Below are positions 23,340 through 37,446 of a stretch of 64,000 bases of DNA, piece after piece. A program made the position numbers and the translations under genes. This DNA comes from Spirodela intermedia (lineage: Eukaryota > Streptophyta > Magnoliopsida > Alismatales > Araceae): NCBI GenBank assembly GCA_902729315.2, contig LR746267.1:1417501-1481500 (forward strand), given 5' to 3'. Each line of letters begins with the position of its first letter. Position 1 is the first letter of the stretch. The notes below the pieces were generated by a model, which had not been told where the DNA came from, made no database searches, and saw only the letters and a program-made list of their open reading frames with translations.

Positions 23340-25800
23340 TCACAACAATAGAAGTGTTATCAAGATGAAGGCAAAGCTGATTGGTAGGCTTTAATGACTG
23401 TTTAATAATATTATTATTGATAGTGTTAATGTGACACAAGATTTGGATGATTGTATTAAAATATTACACATGTAGTTGGGCCATATGACTGACATAGGTT
23501 CGGACTTGAGAAAGCATGATTTTCTTGTGAATGAAAATACTAAAAAAACCTAGATTTTGGTGTGTATTATGTCTTTGGAAAGTGATGGAAGGTGAAATTT
23601 AATGCTAAAATTCATAGAACTAATGGTATTATGGGTTACATCCACTTTGATTTTTGGTTTCTACTCTAGTTATCTTGAAAGATGGTGCAAGTTATTTGAT
23701 ACCCTTCATTCATGACTTTTGATGGAAAGCTTAAGTCTACTTTCTGAAGGAGAGGAGTGAGGAGACTTTCACCACATTCAAGCAATGAAAGACATTGATT
23801 GAATAATAAATTGACAAGCTAATCAAATGTCTCTGTACAAACAATAGTATGAAGTTTTCCTTGAATGAATTTGATGAGTTGTACAATAATGAAGGCATCA
23901 TTCAACATCACACTATAGTGAAGATACCACAACAAAATGGTGTTGTGAAAGAAATGAACATAATAATTTTATAAAACGCAAGAAGTATGTCATCTTAAGC
24001 AAGGATATCAAATAATTTTTGGGCAGAAGTTCTCAACATGGCATATTACTTAGTGAATAACTTTTTTTTTATAGCTATTGAGTTGGAAACTCTTGAAGAG
24101 GTGTTGTTCGATTCTTCTCTAATTATTTTCACTGAACACTTTTCAGTTGTATTGACTAGCAATTGTCTCAAGTGACAAGTTGGAGCTAAGTGCAAAGAAG
24201 TAAATTTTCACAGGATATACACAAATAGAGGTTGCAAAGCCATATTTGGTTGGTGTACTGATCATCAATCATCTAAGTTCATGACCAAGAGATATGGGAC
24301 CTTTGATGAATTTGTGATGCTCAGAGTGGGAGAAAATTCAAGAATGGAAAATAGAGATCAAATTAGTAACAAATAAGAAGAGCTAGAGGTGAAGCTCTAA
24401 AAAGATAATGTATGATAAGAGGAGATAATGTAAATATAAGGTGTACTAGAGAGTAGTACCATACACCAAGTCCCTAGAAGTTTAAATTTCTGAAAAATAA
24501 GTAGCAAAAGATGATTAGGTCACCTAATTGGTATTCTAACATGGTAGTTTTTGCTCTATGGGTTATTGGTGAAGTTCATGGTGACAAAAAATGTTCTTGA
24601 TAAAAGACTATTACTTCAAATGAATCTTATAAGTGTAATAGAAGAGGAGATGGAGTCTATATAGAAGAACAACACACGTAAATTATTGAAAGTAATATCT
24701 GGTGAAAAGATTATAGTGTATAAATAGACTTTGAAAAAATTAAAGAATCATGACTAGTTAGGTGCTAGATTTAAGACATGTTTGGTGGTAAAGGATTTCA
24801 CATAGTGAGAGGGCATTGATTCGAATTAGGTATTCTATCTTGTGGTGAGACATACATCAATTCATGTTTGACTTGCTATTTTTGATTTAAAATAGTTAGA
24901 TGTTAAGAGTATATTCTTACATAGTGAGATAGAAAAAGAAACCTGCATTTATCAACCATAAAGTTTTATAGTTCTTAACTAATGAAAACTACGTATTCTT
25001 ATTTTAGAAATATTTATTAATTGAAATAATTTATAAGATAGTGGTACCAGAGGTTTGATACATTTATGCTAAGTCATAATGTTGTTTGAACTTATTATGA
25101 TAGTTGTGTATATCACAAAAAGCCTCTAAATAATTGATTTATTTATTTGTTATTATATCTTGATGATGTAATAACTTTTACTAAAATATTTCAAATATTG
25201 ATCATTTGAAATCTTAATTAAGAAATGAATTTGAGATATAAGATCATAGAGTAGAAAAGAAAAAGTTGGGTATACAAATATATAGAGACTGCAACACTAG
25301 AAGGTTGTACTAGTTTCAAAAGTAGTATGTGGACAAAATATTAAAGTGGTGCAGCATAAAAGAGTTCATGACTATAAGTATTCCACTATTGGCTCATTTT
25401 AAATTGTCACTTGAAGATTTATTGAAGATGAAGAAAGAAATGCAGGTGACGAGAAAAATTTCATATATGAGTGTAATTGGTAACATCATGTATGCTATGA
25501 AATGCACTCAACCTATCATTTCTCATGTTGTTAGTATGACTAGCAAGTGTATGAAACATCTAAGAAAGGTCTACTAGAAGATTGTAAACAGATACTTCAT
25601 TACATTAGAGGTGCTTCAGATTTGAGCTTAGTATTTTAAAAACGTAGTGACATTAGTCAATTTTTTAATCATGTCAATTAAGATTACGTTGGCAATTGAG
25701 ATAAGAAGAGATTTTTGATAGATTATATCTTTACTCTCTTAGATTGCATTGTTAATTGAAAGGCAATTTTACTGCCTATTGTGACTTTCTTGATGATAGA
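23340..25800 (+). pseudogene. Ty1/copia pol remnant: integrase, RT, RNase H
   Basis: With many stops, the plus strand reads in copia order. A GAG-pre-integrase block (LGHM, near 23476) comes first. The integrase C-terminal part follows, PQQNGVVKEMN near 23925-23957, then FWAEVLNMAYYLVN at about 24017-24058 with a (K/E)TPEEV-like block after it. The C-terminal RT is the open stretch 25329-25577, where SIPLLAHFKLS, SYMSVIGNIMYAMKCTQP and HVVSMTSKCM match the usual PxSTPL...YxSAVGSLMYAMxCTRPD block. An RNase H start (YVGN..DKRRF..DYIFTL) lies at about 25680-25730. It is non-functional, and there is no matching LTR pair visible in the window. Confidence 0.82.
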
Positions 25801-26590
25801 TGTATAATATACTTCTCAAAATGACCATCTTAAAAAAATTATGTTGCACTATTTTAGAACTCTCTTCTATAATATTGTTCCCTAATTTTGCCTTGTCCCA
25901 ACAATAGGCTTCAATATATTAATATTTCTTACAAAATTAAAATTAAGTTATTCATTTGATTTTGACTATTACCACACTCATGTTTCTCATGTACGAAGTT
26001 GAATCTACTATAACCTCTTTCAAAGCCTCAATTGTGATGAGTTCCTCTACCTCTATTATCATATCATTGATTAGCAATGTCTTTACAATTTTTCTCCTGT
26101 TCTTAAATTTCAAGTTTAACTTAAAATACCTAGTTTTGAGATTTTCTAACATATTTATTTATTTTTCTTAATGTGTTAATAAAAAAACTCATTTATTTAT
26201 TAAAGGATAAATAGATAGTCCTTCAACTCTATAATAGCTATAGTAATAGTACCAAACTTATATGAAAACTTCTGAATAAGTTTTTAAGATTTTTATTTTT
26301 TTAATATCTGTTTTAAAATATTCTCAAATTATTAAGAATAAATGGAACACGAGGAAATAAGTCTGAGAAAGATTCACAATGTTTCATAAAAAGAATTTCA
26401 AATTTTTAATAGGTAGTTTGAGGTTTTATTTTGTAACCTTATTATCTCTATGAAATTTATCTTTCCAAATTTTCTATGTTTCTCAAGAAATTATCGTAAA
26501 TAACAAGACTGGATATTGTGAGTATGTTGAATGGTTACCCTCTGAAATTTTTATAATCTTATGTCATTTTATAATCGAGAGAAATATGAA
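25801..26590. other. AT-rich spacer, nothing recognised
   Basis: Very AT-rich, with overlapping short open stretches on opposite strands (25952-26152, 25956-26171) that are low-complexity shadows. It is probably eroded copia 3' end or LTR, but no terminal motif can be placed. Confidence 0.4.
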
Positions 26591-26599
26591 TCTTGAATT

Positions 26600-27454
26600 A
26601 TTAAGATCAGGATATTGTTTATTTTGCATGAGTTATGAGAATTAGTTGAGAATGGCCATAAAGAAGGAAGAATTCAATACAACATGGTAAGGAACTTTGT
26701 AAGGAAGATGCTAAGGCCTTTTTTGTATTGCAACATGTCCTATTAGAGGAGAGTTTTTCTATGAGATGATAAAGGTAAATTTTGAAAGTTATATTTTATA
26801 AAGGTAATAAGGTTACAAGAATTAAATTTCCAAGAATTGTTCTAGTGAAATCTAGTGAATATGTTCAAGAATTGTTCTCTCATGTTTCATTTATTTTAAA
26901 TGATATAGTAACAGTTGGGAATATATTACTGAAATGAAAAATGTTATAAAGGTATTGAGAACCCCTCTATTTAAGTTTTATAATGTTATTATAGCTATTG
27001 AAAAGTATATGGACTTGGCTTTTTATGAACACATGAAGAAAAAATGAATAGACTCATGGAGCATTTTTTTGCATCAGAATTTAGGATAAAATTAAAAATT
27101 TTAAAAAAATAAAAATAAAGAAGTCAAATCTAATGAATGTCATGATAATATAAATATTTGAAGATGAGCTTTCCATCTAATTTTGTGGATAAGGAAGAAG
27201 GTATAATATATCTAATTTTGTATGTTAAGGGTATGATAATGGTAATATTCAACATAAAATATGAAATGAAAAAAATACATCTCTTAAGTAAGAAGTTCTA
27301 ATTGAAGATAAGAATAGTGTTAAAATTGAAGGTATTAAAACCAGAGTTGTCGTAAAAAAGATTACATGTAAATAAATTGATTAATGATGTATATTGTATT
27401 CCAAAATTAGCATGCAATCTACTCAATATGGGTCAACTGATGAAATGAGATTAT
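26600..27454 (+). pseudogene. Ty1/copia gag-protease remnant
   Basis: The plus strand gives weak copia Gag blocks (VLRTPLFKFYNVIIAIEKYMDL near 26955-27010, comparable to the LPxxFxxVVxAIEExKDL block). Near 27385-27440 is the pre-integrase block VYCIPKLACNLLNMGQL, the copia V(Y/F)YVPxLxxNLLSxGQL signature. Frames are broken throughout. The fragment ends where Athila LTR sequence starts at 27455. It lies downstream of RT/RNase H, the reverse of the order within one element, so it is either a second copia or a rearranged piece. Confidence 0.65.
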
Positions 27455-28121
27455 TGACGTGACTGACGTGACTTAGTCATTGTATATTAAATCACACAAA
27501 TATAAATTTATAAAACTAGAAAATATGAATTTTTAGATATTTAGAAGTATTTCTAAATAAATATATCAATTATAATTCAATAAAACTTTTAAAAATAGCA
27601 ATAATTTCTCAAGTCAATCATAGGGATGTAATATAATATTTTATAATTATTCAGATTTTTTCTCAATGAATACAATTTTCTATGAATTTTATACTAGGAA
27701 ATGAAAAGGAAATATATTTAAAATTCACAAAAAAAAAGAAAATAAGGGTGCGGACGTCAAGATGACGTCAACGCTTGGCGAACGCAAATCGGGTAGAAAC
27801 AGAGTTCTACTTGGCGATTCTTACATAAGCGATTACAGACGATTTAATTAATCAATATAAGATTTGTAAAAGCCAAAAGAATCGTAATTGAACAAAGTAT
27901 AGTTTGGTAAATTAAAATCACACAAAGTATCACTAAATGAAGTGTAAATTAAATTAAAAGCAGGAAAACAAAGTTCCGGCGTCGCGACGGCGATGCGTCG
28001 GCGATGCACCGGAATCCTGAGCGTTCGGGAGGATCGTCGTGTAGTGTCCATGGCCTCAAAGGCTTTCCTTGGACAAAGATGACGTGGGCAATCTCTAGAT
28101 CTTCTCGTGAAGTCTAGAGAT
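27455..28121 (-). repeat. Athila LTR fragment, first two-fifths (unit C edge)
   Basis: Begins with a doubled TGACGTGAC (27455-27463 and 27464-27472) and follows the LTR plan to GTCTAGAGAT, where a complete LTR of the same orientation starts at 28122. Confidence 0.75.
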
Positions 28122-29751
28122 TGACGTGACTCAGTCGTTGTATATTAAATTACGCAAATATTAAATTTATAAAACTAGAAAATACAAATTTTCGGATATT
28201 TAGAAGTTTTTATAAATAAATATATCAATTATACTTTAATAAAAATTCCAAAAATAGTGGTAATTTTCCAGGTTGATTATAGGGATGTAATATAATATCT
28301 AGTAGTTATTCAGAATTTTTCTCAATGAATACGATTTTCTATGAATTTTATACTAGGAAATAAAAAGGAAATATATTTAAAATTCACGAAAAAGGGAAAT
28401 AAGGGCGTGGATGTCAAGATGACATCAGCGCCAGACGAGCGCGAATCAGGCGGAAATAGAGTTCGGCCCGGTGATTCTTACGTAAGCGATTACGGACGAT
28501 TTAATTAATCAAATTAAGATCTGTAAAAGCCAGAAGAATCGTAATAGAACAAAGTATATTTTGGTAAATTAAAAACACAAAAATTATCACTAAATGAAGC
28601 ATAAAGTAAATTGAAAGCAGTAAAACAGAGTTCTGGCATTGCGACGGCAAGGCGTCGGCGATGCACCGGAATCCTGAGCGTTCGGGAGGATCGTCGTGTA
28701 GTGTCCACAACCTCAAAGGCTCTCCTTGGAGAAAGACGACGTGGGCAATTTCTAGATCTTCTCGCGAAGTTTAGAAATCAATGAAGTGGGTCATCAAATT
28801 GTCTCCAGCAGCTGTCACCCGACAGAGCAGAAAAACGGCGACTTTGTAGCTCTCCGGGGGCTGTCACCCGACGGAGAGGAGCTGGATGGAGGTGGGGCGC
28901 ATGTCAGGGAGCTTCATCCTCAGGTCTGTGCAGCAAGAGGAGGCTCTTCATCGTATCTGGTATGCTCTTAGAAGGTGGCGACTGGTCTCCCGGCGGATCG
29001 TCCTCTTCCCGGCGACGGCTTGTTCATCGATTAATCGGAGATGATTTACTCGATGGATTTGCGATCCTTTTATCAGGAATCGTTCAACAATTTTAGTAGC
29101 AATGCTCTGCAAAGCATGTTGACGAGATTTTCACCGATGATCCAGTATTTCTTGTTGCTTAATCTTTCACCGGTGATTTGTAGGAAAGTCGTGATAATTA
29201 GATAAAAATATATGAATTTTGACTCTGGGAGGATTTGAACCTACGCCGGTCGCCCGCTTGTGAGGAAGGTGTGAGACGGGTTTAGTCCCACATCGGTTGT
29301 GCGCTGATTTTTCGGGCAAATATATAGTAATGTTAGCTTTATAAGCAAAGTCCCTTCTCTCGCGTGTATGACCACTCCTTGCCCCACAATTGGCTGGCCA
29401 CTAGTGACGTGGAAGGGGAGTGGCGTACATGTGCCCTATCAGTCCAAGCTCAAGCCGCTCGAGCCCCTACTCGCGGCTACTCCCCGACTATGCTTCCAAC
29501 TCGCTTGCGGGCCCAGCTGGCCGGCGGGTCCCCCATTTTGCAATATTTTTATTTTTATTTCTTGTTCTTCATTTATCTCAAAAGTAAGACTATAAAAATC
29601 GTATAAAATCACATAATTACCAAAAAATTCACGTTAATCAACTAAAAACCACAAATCATTTTTTAACACAAATATAAGTCTATTTATCTTGAGTTAAGGC
29701 TAAAACTATATTGTTTACTAATTATTAACTCATGATAATGAAGACTTATCA
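28122..29751 (-). repeat. Athila LTR, complete 1,630 bp (unit C)
   Basis: Plus-strand ends TGACGTGACTCAGTCG and GAAGACTTATCA. It is joined through a single G to the next LTR at 29753; the same one-base junction in mirror image occurs at 16912-16914 in unit A. Flanks are not a duplicated 5-mer, so it is not a clean solo insertion. Confidence 0.82.
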
Positions 29752-29752
29752 G

Positions 29753-32700
29753 TGACTTAGTCATTGTATATTAAATCACGTGAATCTAAAATTTATAAAA
29801 CTAGAAAATATGATTTTTAAGATATTTTGAGGTTTTTTTGAAAAAATATATCAATTATAATTTAATAAAACTTTCAAAACTAGCAATAATTTTCCAAGTC
29901 AATCACTGGGATGTAATATCCTATCTAGTAATTATTCAGAATTTTCTACAAAGAATACTATTTTCTATGAATTTTAAACTAAGAAATGAAAAAGAAAAAT
30001 ATTTAAAATTTACAGAAAAAGGAAATAAGGATGCGGACGTCAGAATGACGTCAGCACCCAGCGAATGCGAATCAGGCTGAAATAGAGTGCTGCCCGACAA
30101 TTCTTATGTAAGCGATTACAAACAATTTAATTGATCAAATTAAAATTTGTAAAAGCTAGAAGAATTGTAATGAAATGAAGTATATCTTGGTAAATTTAAA
30201 ATCAGCAAATTATCAATAAGTGAAACGAAAATTAAGTTAAAGTGGGAAAATAGAGTTCCGATGTTACGACGGCGATGTGTCGGCGATGCACCAGAATCTT
30301 GAGCATTTGAGAGGATCGTCGTGTAGTGTCCATAGTCACAAAGGCTCTTTTTGGACAAAGACGACGTGGGCAATCTCCAGATCTCCTTGCAAAGTCTAGA
30401 GATCAATGAAATGGGTCCTCAAATTGTCTCTAATGGAGTCGAAAAATGGCGACTTTGCGGCTTTCTGATAGTTGTCACTTGATAGAGAGGAGTTGGATGG
30501 AGGTGAGGCACGTGTCACGGAGCTTCATCCTCAGCTCTGCACAGAATAAAGGTGGCTCTTCATTGCATCCAATATGCTCTTAGGAGGTGGCGACTCATCT
30601 CCTAGTGGGTCCTCCTCTTCCCGACAACAACTTATTCGTCAATCAATCGAAGATGCTTGATGGATTTGCAATCCTTTTATCATAAATCCTTTAGTAATTT
30701 TAATAACAATGCTCTACAAATCACGTTGATGAGATTTTCACTGATGATCCAACGATTTTGGTTGCTTAATCCTTCAGATGGCGATTGACGTGACTCAGTC
30801 GTTGTATATTAAATCACGTAAATATAAAATTTATAAAACTAGAAAATACAAATTTTCGGATATTTAAAAGTATTTCTAAATAAATATATCAATTATAATT
30901 CAATAAAAATTCAAAAAATAGCGGTAATTTTCTAAGTCGATCACAGGGATGTAATATAATATCTGGTAATTATTCAGAATTTTTCTCAATAAATACGATT
31001 TTCTTACAAATTTTATACTAGGAAATAAAAAGGAAATATATTTAAAATTCACGAAAAAAAGGAAATAAGGGTGCGGACGTCAAGATGACGTCAGCACCCG
31101 GCGAATGCGAATCAGGCGGAAACAGAGTTCCGCCTAGCGATTCTTACGTAGGCGATTACAGATGACTCAATTAATCAAATTAAGATCTGTAAAAGCTAGA
31201 AGAATTGTAATTGAATGAAGTATAGTTTGGTAAATTAAAATCAACAAAGGATCACTAAATGAAATGTAAATTAAATTGAAAGCAGGAAAATAGAGTTCCG
31301 GCGTCGTGACGGCAATGCGTCAGCGATGCACTGGAATCCTAAGCGTTTGGGAGGATCGTCGTGCAGTGTCTATGGCCTCGAAGGCTCTCCTTGGACAAAG
31401 ATGACGTGGGCAATCTCCAGATCTTCTCGTGAAGCCTAGAGATCAATGAAGTGGGTCGTCGAATCGTCTCTGGCAGCTGTCACCTGGTGGAGCGGAAAAA
31501 CAGCGACTTTGCGGCTCTCCGGCGGCTGTCACTTGACAGAGAGGAGCTAGATGGAGGTGGGGCGCGTGTCAGGGAGCTTCATCCTCAGGTCCGCGCAGCA
31601 AGAGGAGGCTCTTCATCACATCTGGTATGCTCTCAAGAGGTGGCAACTGGTCTCCTGGCAGATCATCCTCTTCCCGACGACAGCTTGTTCGTCGATCAAT
31701 CGGACATGATTTACTCGATGGATTCGCAATCCTTTTATCGCGAATCGTTCAGCAATTTTAGTAGCAATGCTCCGCGAATCGCGTTGACGAGATTTTTGCT
31801 GATGATCCAGCAATTCTCGTTGCTTAATCCTTCCCCGACGATCTGCAGGAAAGTCACGATAATCAAATAAAAATATATGAATTTTGACTCTGGAAGGATT
31901 CGAACCCGCGTCAGTCGCCCGCCTCTTCTGAGGAAGGTGTGACGGGGGTTTAGTCCCTCATCGGTTGTATGCCGATTTTTCGGGCGAATATATAGTAATG
32001 TTAGCTTTGTGAGCAAAGTCCTTTCTCTCATATGTATGACCACTCCTTGCCCCACAGCCGGCTGGCCACCAGTGACGTGGAAGGGGAGTGGTGTACACGT
32101 GCCATGTCGGGTCCCCAAGCTAAGCCACTCGAGCCCCTGCTCGCGGCTTACTCCTCGACTGCGCTTCCGACCCGCTTGTGGGCACGGCTGGCCGGCGGGT
32201 TCCCCCATTTTTGCAATATTTTTATTTTTATTTCTTGTTCTTCATTTATCTCAAAAGTAAGACTGTAAAAATCATATAAAATCACATAATTACCCAAAAA
32301 TTCACGTTAATCAATTGAAAACCAAAAATCATTCTTTAACACAAATATAAGTCTATTTATCATGAGTTAAGGCTAAAACTATATTATTTACTAATTATTA
32401 ACTCATGATAATGAAGACTTATCAGCGATCTATAAGAAAGCCACAATAATCAGATAAAAAAAATATGAATTTTGGCTCTAGGAGGATTCAAACCTGTGCC
32501 AGTTGCTGCCCTTTCTAGGGAAGGTGACACATGTTTAGTCCCGCATCGGTTGTGCGCCAAAATTTGTGGCGAATATATAGTAATATTACATTTCCGATCA
32601 AGTTCCTTTCTCACGTGTGTACGACTAGTCCTTGCCCCACAGTCAGCTGGCCACCGGTGACGTGGAAGGGGAGTGGCGCACACATGCCCCCATCGGTTCA

Positions 32701-33007
32701 AGCCGCTCGAGCCCATGCTCGCAGCTCCTGCCCAACTATGCTTCCGACCCCCTTGTGGGCCTAGCTGACCAGTGGGTCCCCCCCATTTTGCTATTTTTAT
32801 TTTAATTTCTTTTCCTTCATTTATCTCAAAAGTAAGTCTGTAAAAATCATATAAAATCATATAAAATCACATAATTACCTAAAACTCACATTAATCAATT
32901 GAAAACTACTTTCACACTTTAACACAAATATAAGTCTATTTATCATGAGTTCAGGTTAAAACTATATTATTTACTAATTATTAACTCATGATAATGAAGA
33001 CTTATCA
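29753..33007 (-). repeat. Athila LTR (LTR-3C) split by a nested LTR
   Basis: Two pieces, 29753-30785 and 32425-33007, together equal LTR-3A in inverted orientation. The break is filled by the solo LTR at 30786-32424. Confidence 0.85.
30786..32424 (-). mobile_element. Solo Athila LTR nested in LTR-3C, with target-site duplication
   Basis: 1,639 bp, plus-strand ends TGACGTGACTCAG and GACTTATCA, flanked on both sides by GCGAT (30781-30785 and 32425-32429). The uninterrupted site exists in unit D as ATCGC at 63505-63509 within CAGATCGCCGTCTG, and with one change in unit A near 15900. This is a textbook LTR insertion later reduced to a solo LTR. It happened after C separated from A and D. Confidence 0.92.
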
Positions 33008-35851
33008 ATTATATTTTTTATTTCAAAGAGGACATATCTGTTATTAGGTGTAAGAAAAATTAAACCTCTATTATGTTTATTTTCATAGCTAGGAAATAAA
33101 TTTTTCCTCTTGATATTTCAAGACCTCTTGTATTTGTAATGATTATTAGATAAAAAGATCATTCTTGACTTTAGCATTAAATTATAGAATTTTTGAAAGT
33201 ATTACATTACAAAAATATGACTTTCATTTTGTGACCTATTATAGTCAATAATGATGCCTATCAAGAATGTGTTTACTATTGGGTTTGATATGGCTAAGTG
33301 AAGTATTAAAAGGGGGAGGGTGAACTAGTTTTCTACGTTTTCCTATTTTATTCTATTACTTTCTCTATATGAACATGTATTGATGCATATTCTAACATAA
33401 TCTCTCAGATCTATATGCGGATTGACCTAAGTCACTTCTCTTTTCATCACAAGATTCACCTAAATTGTATTATGTAGATGAGAATGGCAGAATCATAATA
33501 GTAATTCCAAAATTGTTATGATCAAAAAACTATAAAATTTTCTGTCTCTCTTCATAATCACAGTGGATTCATCTTAGGAGAATATTTTAAAGACACAAAA
33601 TTCAGTCATTGCCTTGTAGCGGCTAGTTTTCTGGTCAATTCAATCAAAATTCAATTTTGTTTGAAAATTTAAAAATCTTCTAAAAGTGATAATAAATCAA
33701 ATACAGGAAGTTTTGTGAGAACTCTTTCACCATTGTGATCTTTGTTTACGAATTTTTATTTTAATAACATATTATCCTCTAAATAATCACCAAGATAAAG
33801 GTGCCATTTATAAATTTCAAAACATCTCAACTTAAATCATACGGGTACCATAGTCAATATGATGTAAGCCTTCAAAACCTATCAAAACCTTTCAAAACCT
33901 TTTACCATGCATGCGTAAAGGTACCTTTTAGTAGATCCTTCTCCTTTACGACTACACCAAGTGACCCAATTTTACCTAGAATAGGTTTATTGTGTCTGAC
34001 TAAAGCTAGGGGAAACCAAGGGTTCTCTAGGAGCGCCGCACATTGCTGCCAAACTAAAAAGGAATGGCAAAAGTTGTTGGACTCTTTCTATACTTGTAAC
34101 TGTTTAATGTGAGGGAAGTAATTTTTCTCTTCTATACTTACTTACTCGACTGCAACTATTTTATGTGGCAAAACTTTACCCCATTCCACCATCCTGTACG
34201 TGCAACTTGGTGATGTCGATCTCGCATGCAGATCTCAGAATGAATCCTTTCAAGTACTTCTGTGTAGACGGCATAGAACATCCCCCTTTATGGATATTTA
34301 ATATTTTGTGAAGATTATGATTAGAGAGCATCACCAGGTGAAACGCATACTACTATTTCAAAGATTGAGGAAACCCTTCTCTACGATAGAGACACTAGAC
34401 TTGTTCTAACCTAGCACCAAACAAAGTAATGAAAAATATCCATGGTCAAAATCATGTAAACGGCTCATCGAGGTAAGTATCCATGAATCTGGGAATTCCC
34501 AGAGTGGTGGAATGAAAAATAATATAGCGACAGAAAGTAGGGCTCCAAAATGGCAATCACAAAATTTTCTTCATTGAAATAGGAAAGCTTATAAGAATGT
34601 GAGAACCATGGGGAGGGTTCAGGATTTTAGCCTAGCACTTTTCATTGAGAATAGTTTTGTGGAGAAGTTAAGGTAGGGAACTCAGGATCTATGAAACCAA
34701 ACAGCCAAGTGAATGATGGGGAAATTATTCTTGAGCACTTGCTGGCTTATTGAAAATTTAAACCACAAGCTGGTGTATCACTCTGAGGCCAGTCAGTGTT
34801 TACCATCTTCTTCTTTGCTGAACTTTTCATTCTGGTCTGGGTACATCAAGGAGTTCACTTCATCTTATTCTTTCAATTAATCTTTGATGATCCACCCATT
34901 GTCAAACAGGCTACCATTAACCTAAATGAAGATAAAGTGCAGTTATTTTCATTATTCACCGCCCTATTCACCACCCTGAACAAAAGAACTGCTGCTAAGA
35001 GCAATCAAATAGGCAAGTCACCATCTTGTTCGTCTTGCCTTCAAGAGTACTTCGATATACAATCAATAGGCACCATTAGAAAGAAAGGAGAACAATACAT
35101 CTTTGTACCAATCCAAGGAGAACTAAGGAAAAAATAAATTACGGCAGAGCTATCATGACAAAAGGTACTTTTCCTATTTTCTAGATAGGGTTTTTCATCA
35201 TACAAAAAGATAGATGCCTCGTCGTACTATCCCACCATATTTGATGTTGAGGTCTAAACTCTCACTTGCAGAGCTTATTGTAGTATCCAATATTTAATTT
35301 CAAATAATAAGTTGTGAGGAATCCAGAATCTGTAAATTCAGGAATCTATATGAGACGAGTTATGGTAGAAGGGTGGAGAATGGATGTGAGAATGGTTTTC
35401 AGGATATGGCACTCGACTAGTGCTAGGCTTGCTAGTTGTTAAATCCTTAATGGGTATCTAAATAAGAGCCATCTTCTTTAATAATGGGGGAAGATCATAT
35501 GGAGGAATAAGAGTAGGGGAAAGGTAATTCAACCTAAGGAAGATTATAGTGCTGCGTAGACATTACTATGAAACTTAAGAGTTCGAGCCTTGTGATGTGA
35601 GAGCATTGGATATTGTGCTGAAGCAAATGTGTTACATATGAAGAATATTTATACAAGAGAACACATAATACATGATTTGGAAGGGAAGCTTTTGGATATC
35701 TACATTTATGCAAAAGTAAAAATTTAAATCAACAAACAAATATTAAAGGATATCTATTTAGATAATCAAATAGACTAAGTAAAATCTATATGCAGCCTAT
35801 CATGTAGTCTACTAAATGAATGAAAACTATCTAGTCGTAAGACGAAGGTAA
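33008..35851. other. Low-copy segment (unit C)
   Basis: Inverted equivalent of 12483-15320. Frames at 33801-34112 and 34796-35137 match those in A and D with several amino-acid changes in the second. No gene family is recognised. Confidence 0.55.
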
Positions 35852-37424
35852 TGATAAGTCTTCATTATCATGAGTTAATAATTAGTAAATAATATAGTTT
35901 TAGCTTTAATTCATGACAAATAGACTTATATTTGTGTTAAAGTGTGAAAAGTGATTTTTAATTGATTAATGTGAATTTTTGGGTAGTTATGTGATTTTAA
36001 ATGAATTTATATAATTTTTATAGTCTTACTTTTGAGATAAATGAAGAAAAATAAATTAAAAAAAAAAGACAAAACGAGGGGGACCCACTGGCCAGTTGGG
36101 CCTACAAGTGGGTCGAAAGCTCAGTCGGAGAGTAGCCATGAGTAGGGGCTTGAGCGGCTTGGATCAATAGGGGCACATGTGTGCCACTCCCCTTCCACAC
36201 GTCACTGGTGGGTAGTCGGCTGTGGGGCAAGGAGTGGTCATACATGCAAGAGAAGGGACTTGCTTAGAGGTGTAACATTAGTATATATTTGCCCAAAATA
36301 TCGGTGCACAACCGATGTGGGATTAAACCCTCTTACAGTCAAAACTCATATTTTTTTATCTGATTATCACGACTTTCCTACAGATTGCTAGTGAAGGATT
36401 AAGCAACTAGAATCACTAGATCATCGACAAAAATCTAGTCAACATGATTCGTGGAGCATTGTTACTAAAATTGCTGAACAATTCATGATAAAAGGATCGC
36501 AAATCTATCGAGTAAAACATCTCCGATTGATCGACGAACAAGTCGTCGTTAGGAAGAGGATGATCCACCGGGAGACGAGATGCCACCTCCTGAGAGCGTA
36601 CCAAATGCAATGAAGAGCCTCCTCTTGCTGTGCAGACCTGAGGATGAAGCTCCTTGACACGTCCCCCACCTCCATCTAGCTCCTCTCCATCAGGTGACAG
36701 CTGCCGGAGAGCCGCAAAGTTGCCGTTTTTCCACTCCCTCAGGTGACAACTGCTGGAGATGATTCGATGACTCATTTCGTTAATCTCTAGACTTTGCAAG
36801 AAGATCTAGAGATTGTCCATGTTGTCTTTGTTCAAAGAGAGCCTTCAAGGCTATGGACACTACACGAGGATCCTCTTGAATGCTCAGGATTCTAGTGCAT
36901 TGTCAGTGCATTGCTGTCGTGATGTCAGAACTTTGTTTTCTTGCTTTCAACTTACTTTACACTTCATTTAGTGATAATTTTTGTGATTTTAATTTACCAA
37001 AATATATTTTATTTAATTATGAGTTTTTTGGCTTTTATAGATCTTAATTTGATTAATTAAATCACCTATAATCACTTACGTAAGAATCGTCGGGTGGAAG
37101 TTTGTTTTTGCCTGATTCACCTTTGCTAGGCACTAACATCATCTTGATGTCTGTACCCTTATTTCCCTTTTTCGTGAATTTTAAATATATTTTCTTTTCA
37201 TTTCTTAGTATAAAATTCATAGAAAATCATATTCATAGAATAATTACCAGATATTATATTACATCCTTATGATTAACACAGAAAATTATTGCTATTTTTT
37301 GGTTGGTTGAAATATAATTGATATATTTGTTCAAAAATACTTCTAAATATCTAAAAAATCATATTTTCTAGTTTTATAAATTTTAAATTTGCGTGATTTA
37401 CTATACAACGATTGAGTCATGTCG
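35852..37424 (+). repeat. Athila LTR (LTR-2C)
   Basis: 1,573 bp; starts TGATAAGTCTTC and ends GAGTCATGTCG, where the terminal CA has become CG. The PBS follows six bases later. Confidence 0.87.
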
Positions 37425-37429
37425 AATTT

Positions 37430-37446
37430 TGGCACCATTGCTAGGG
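37430..37446 (+). other. Primer-binding site, tRNA-Asp type
   Basis: TGGCACCATTGCTAGGG, two or three changes from the Athila/Tat consensus TGGCGCCNTTGCCGGGG that pairs with the 3' end of tRNA-Asp. It fixes the orientation of the element and the true 3' edge of the LTR. Confidence 0.75.
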
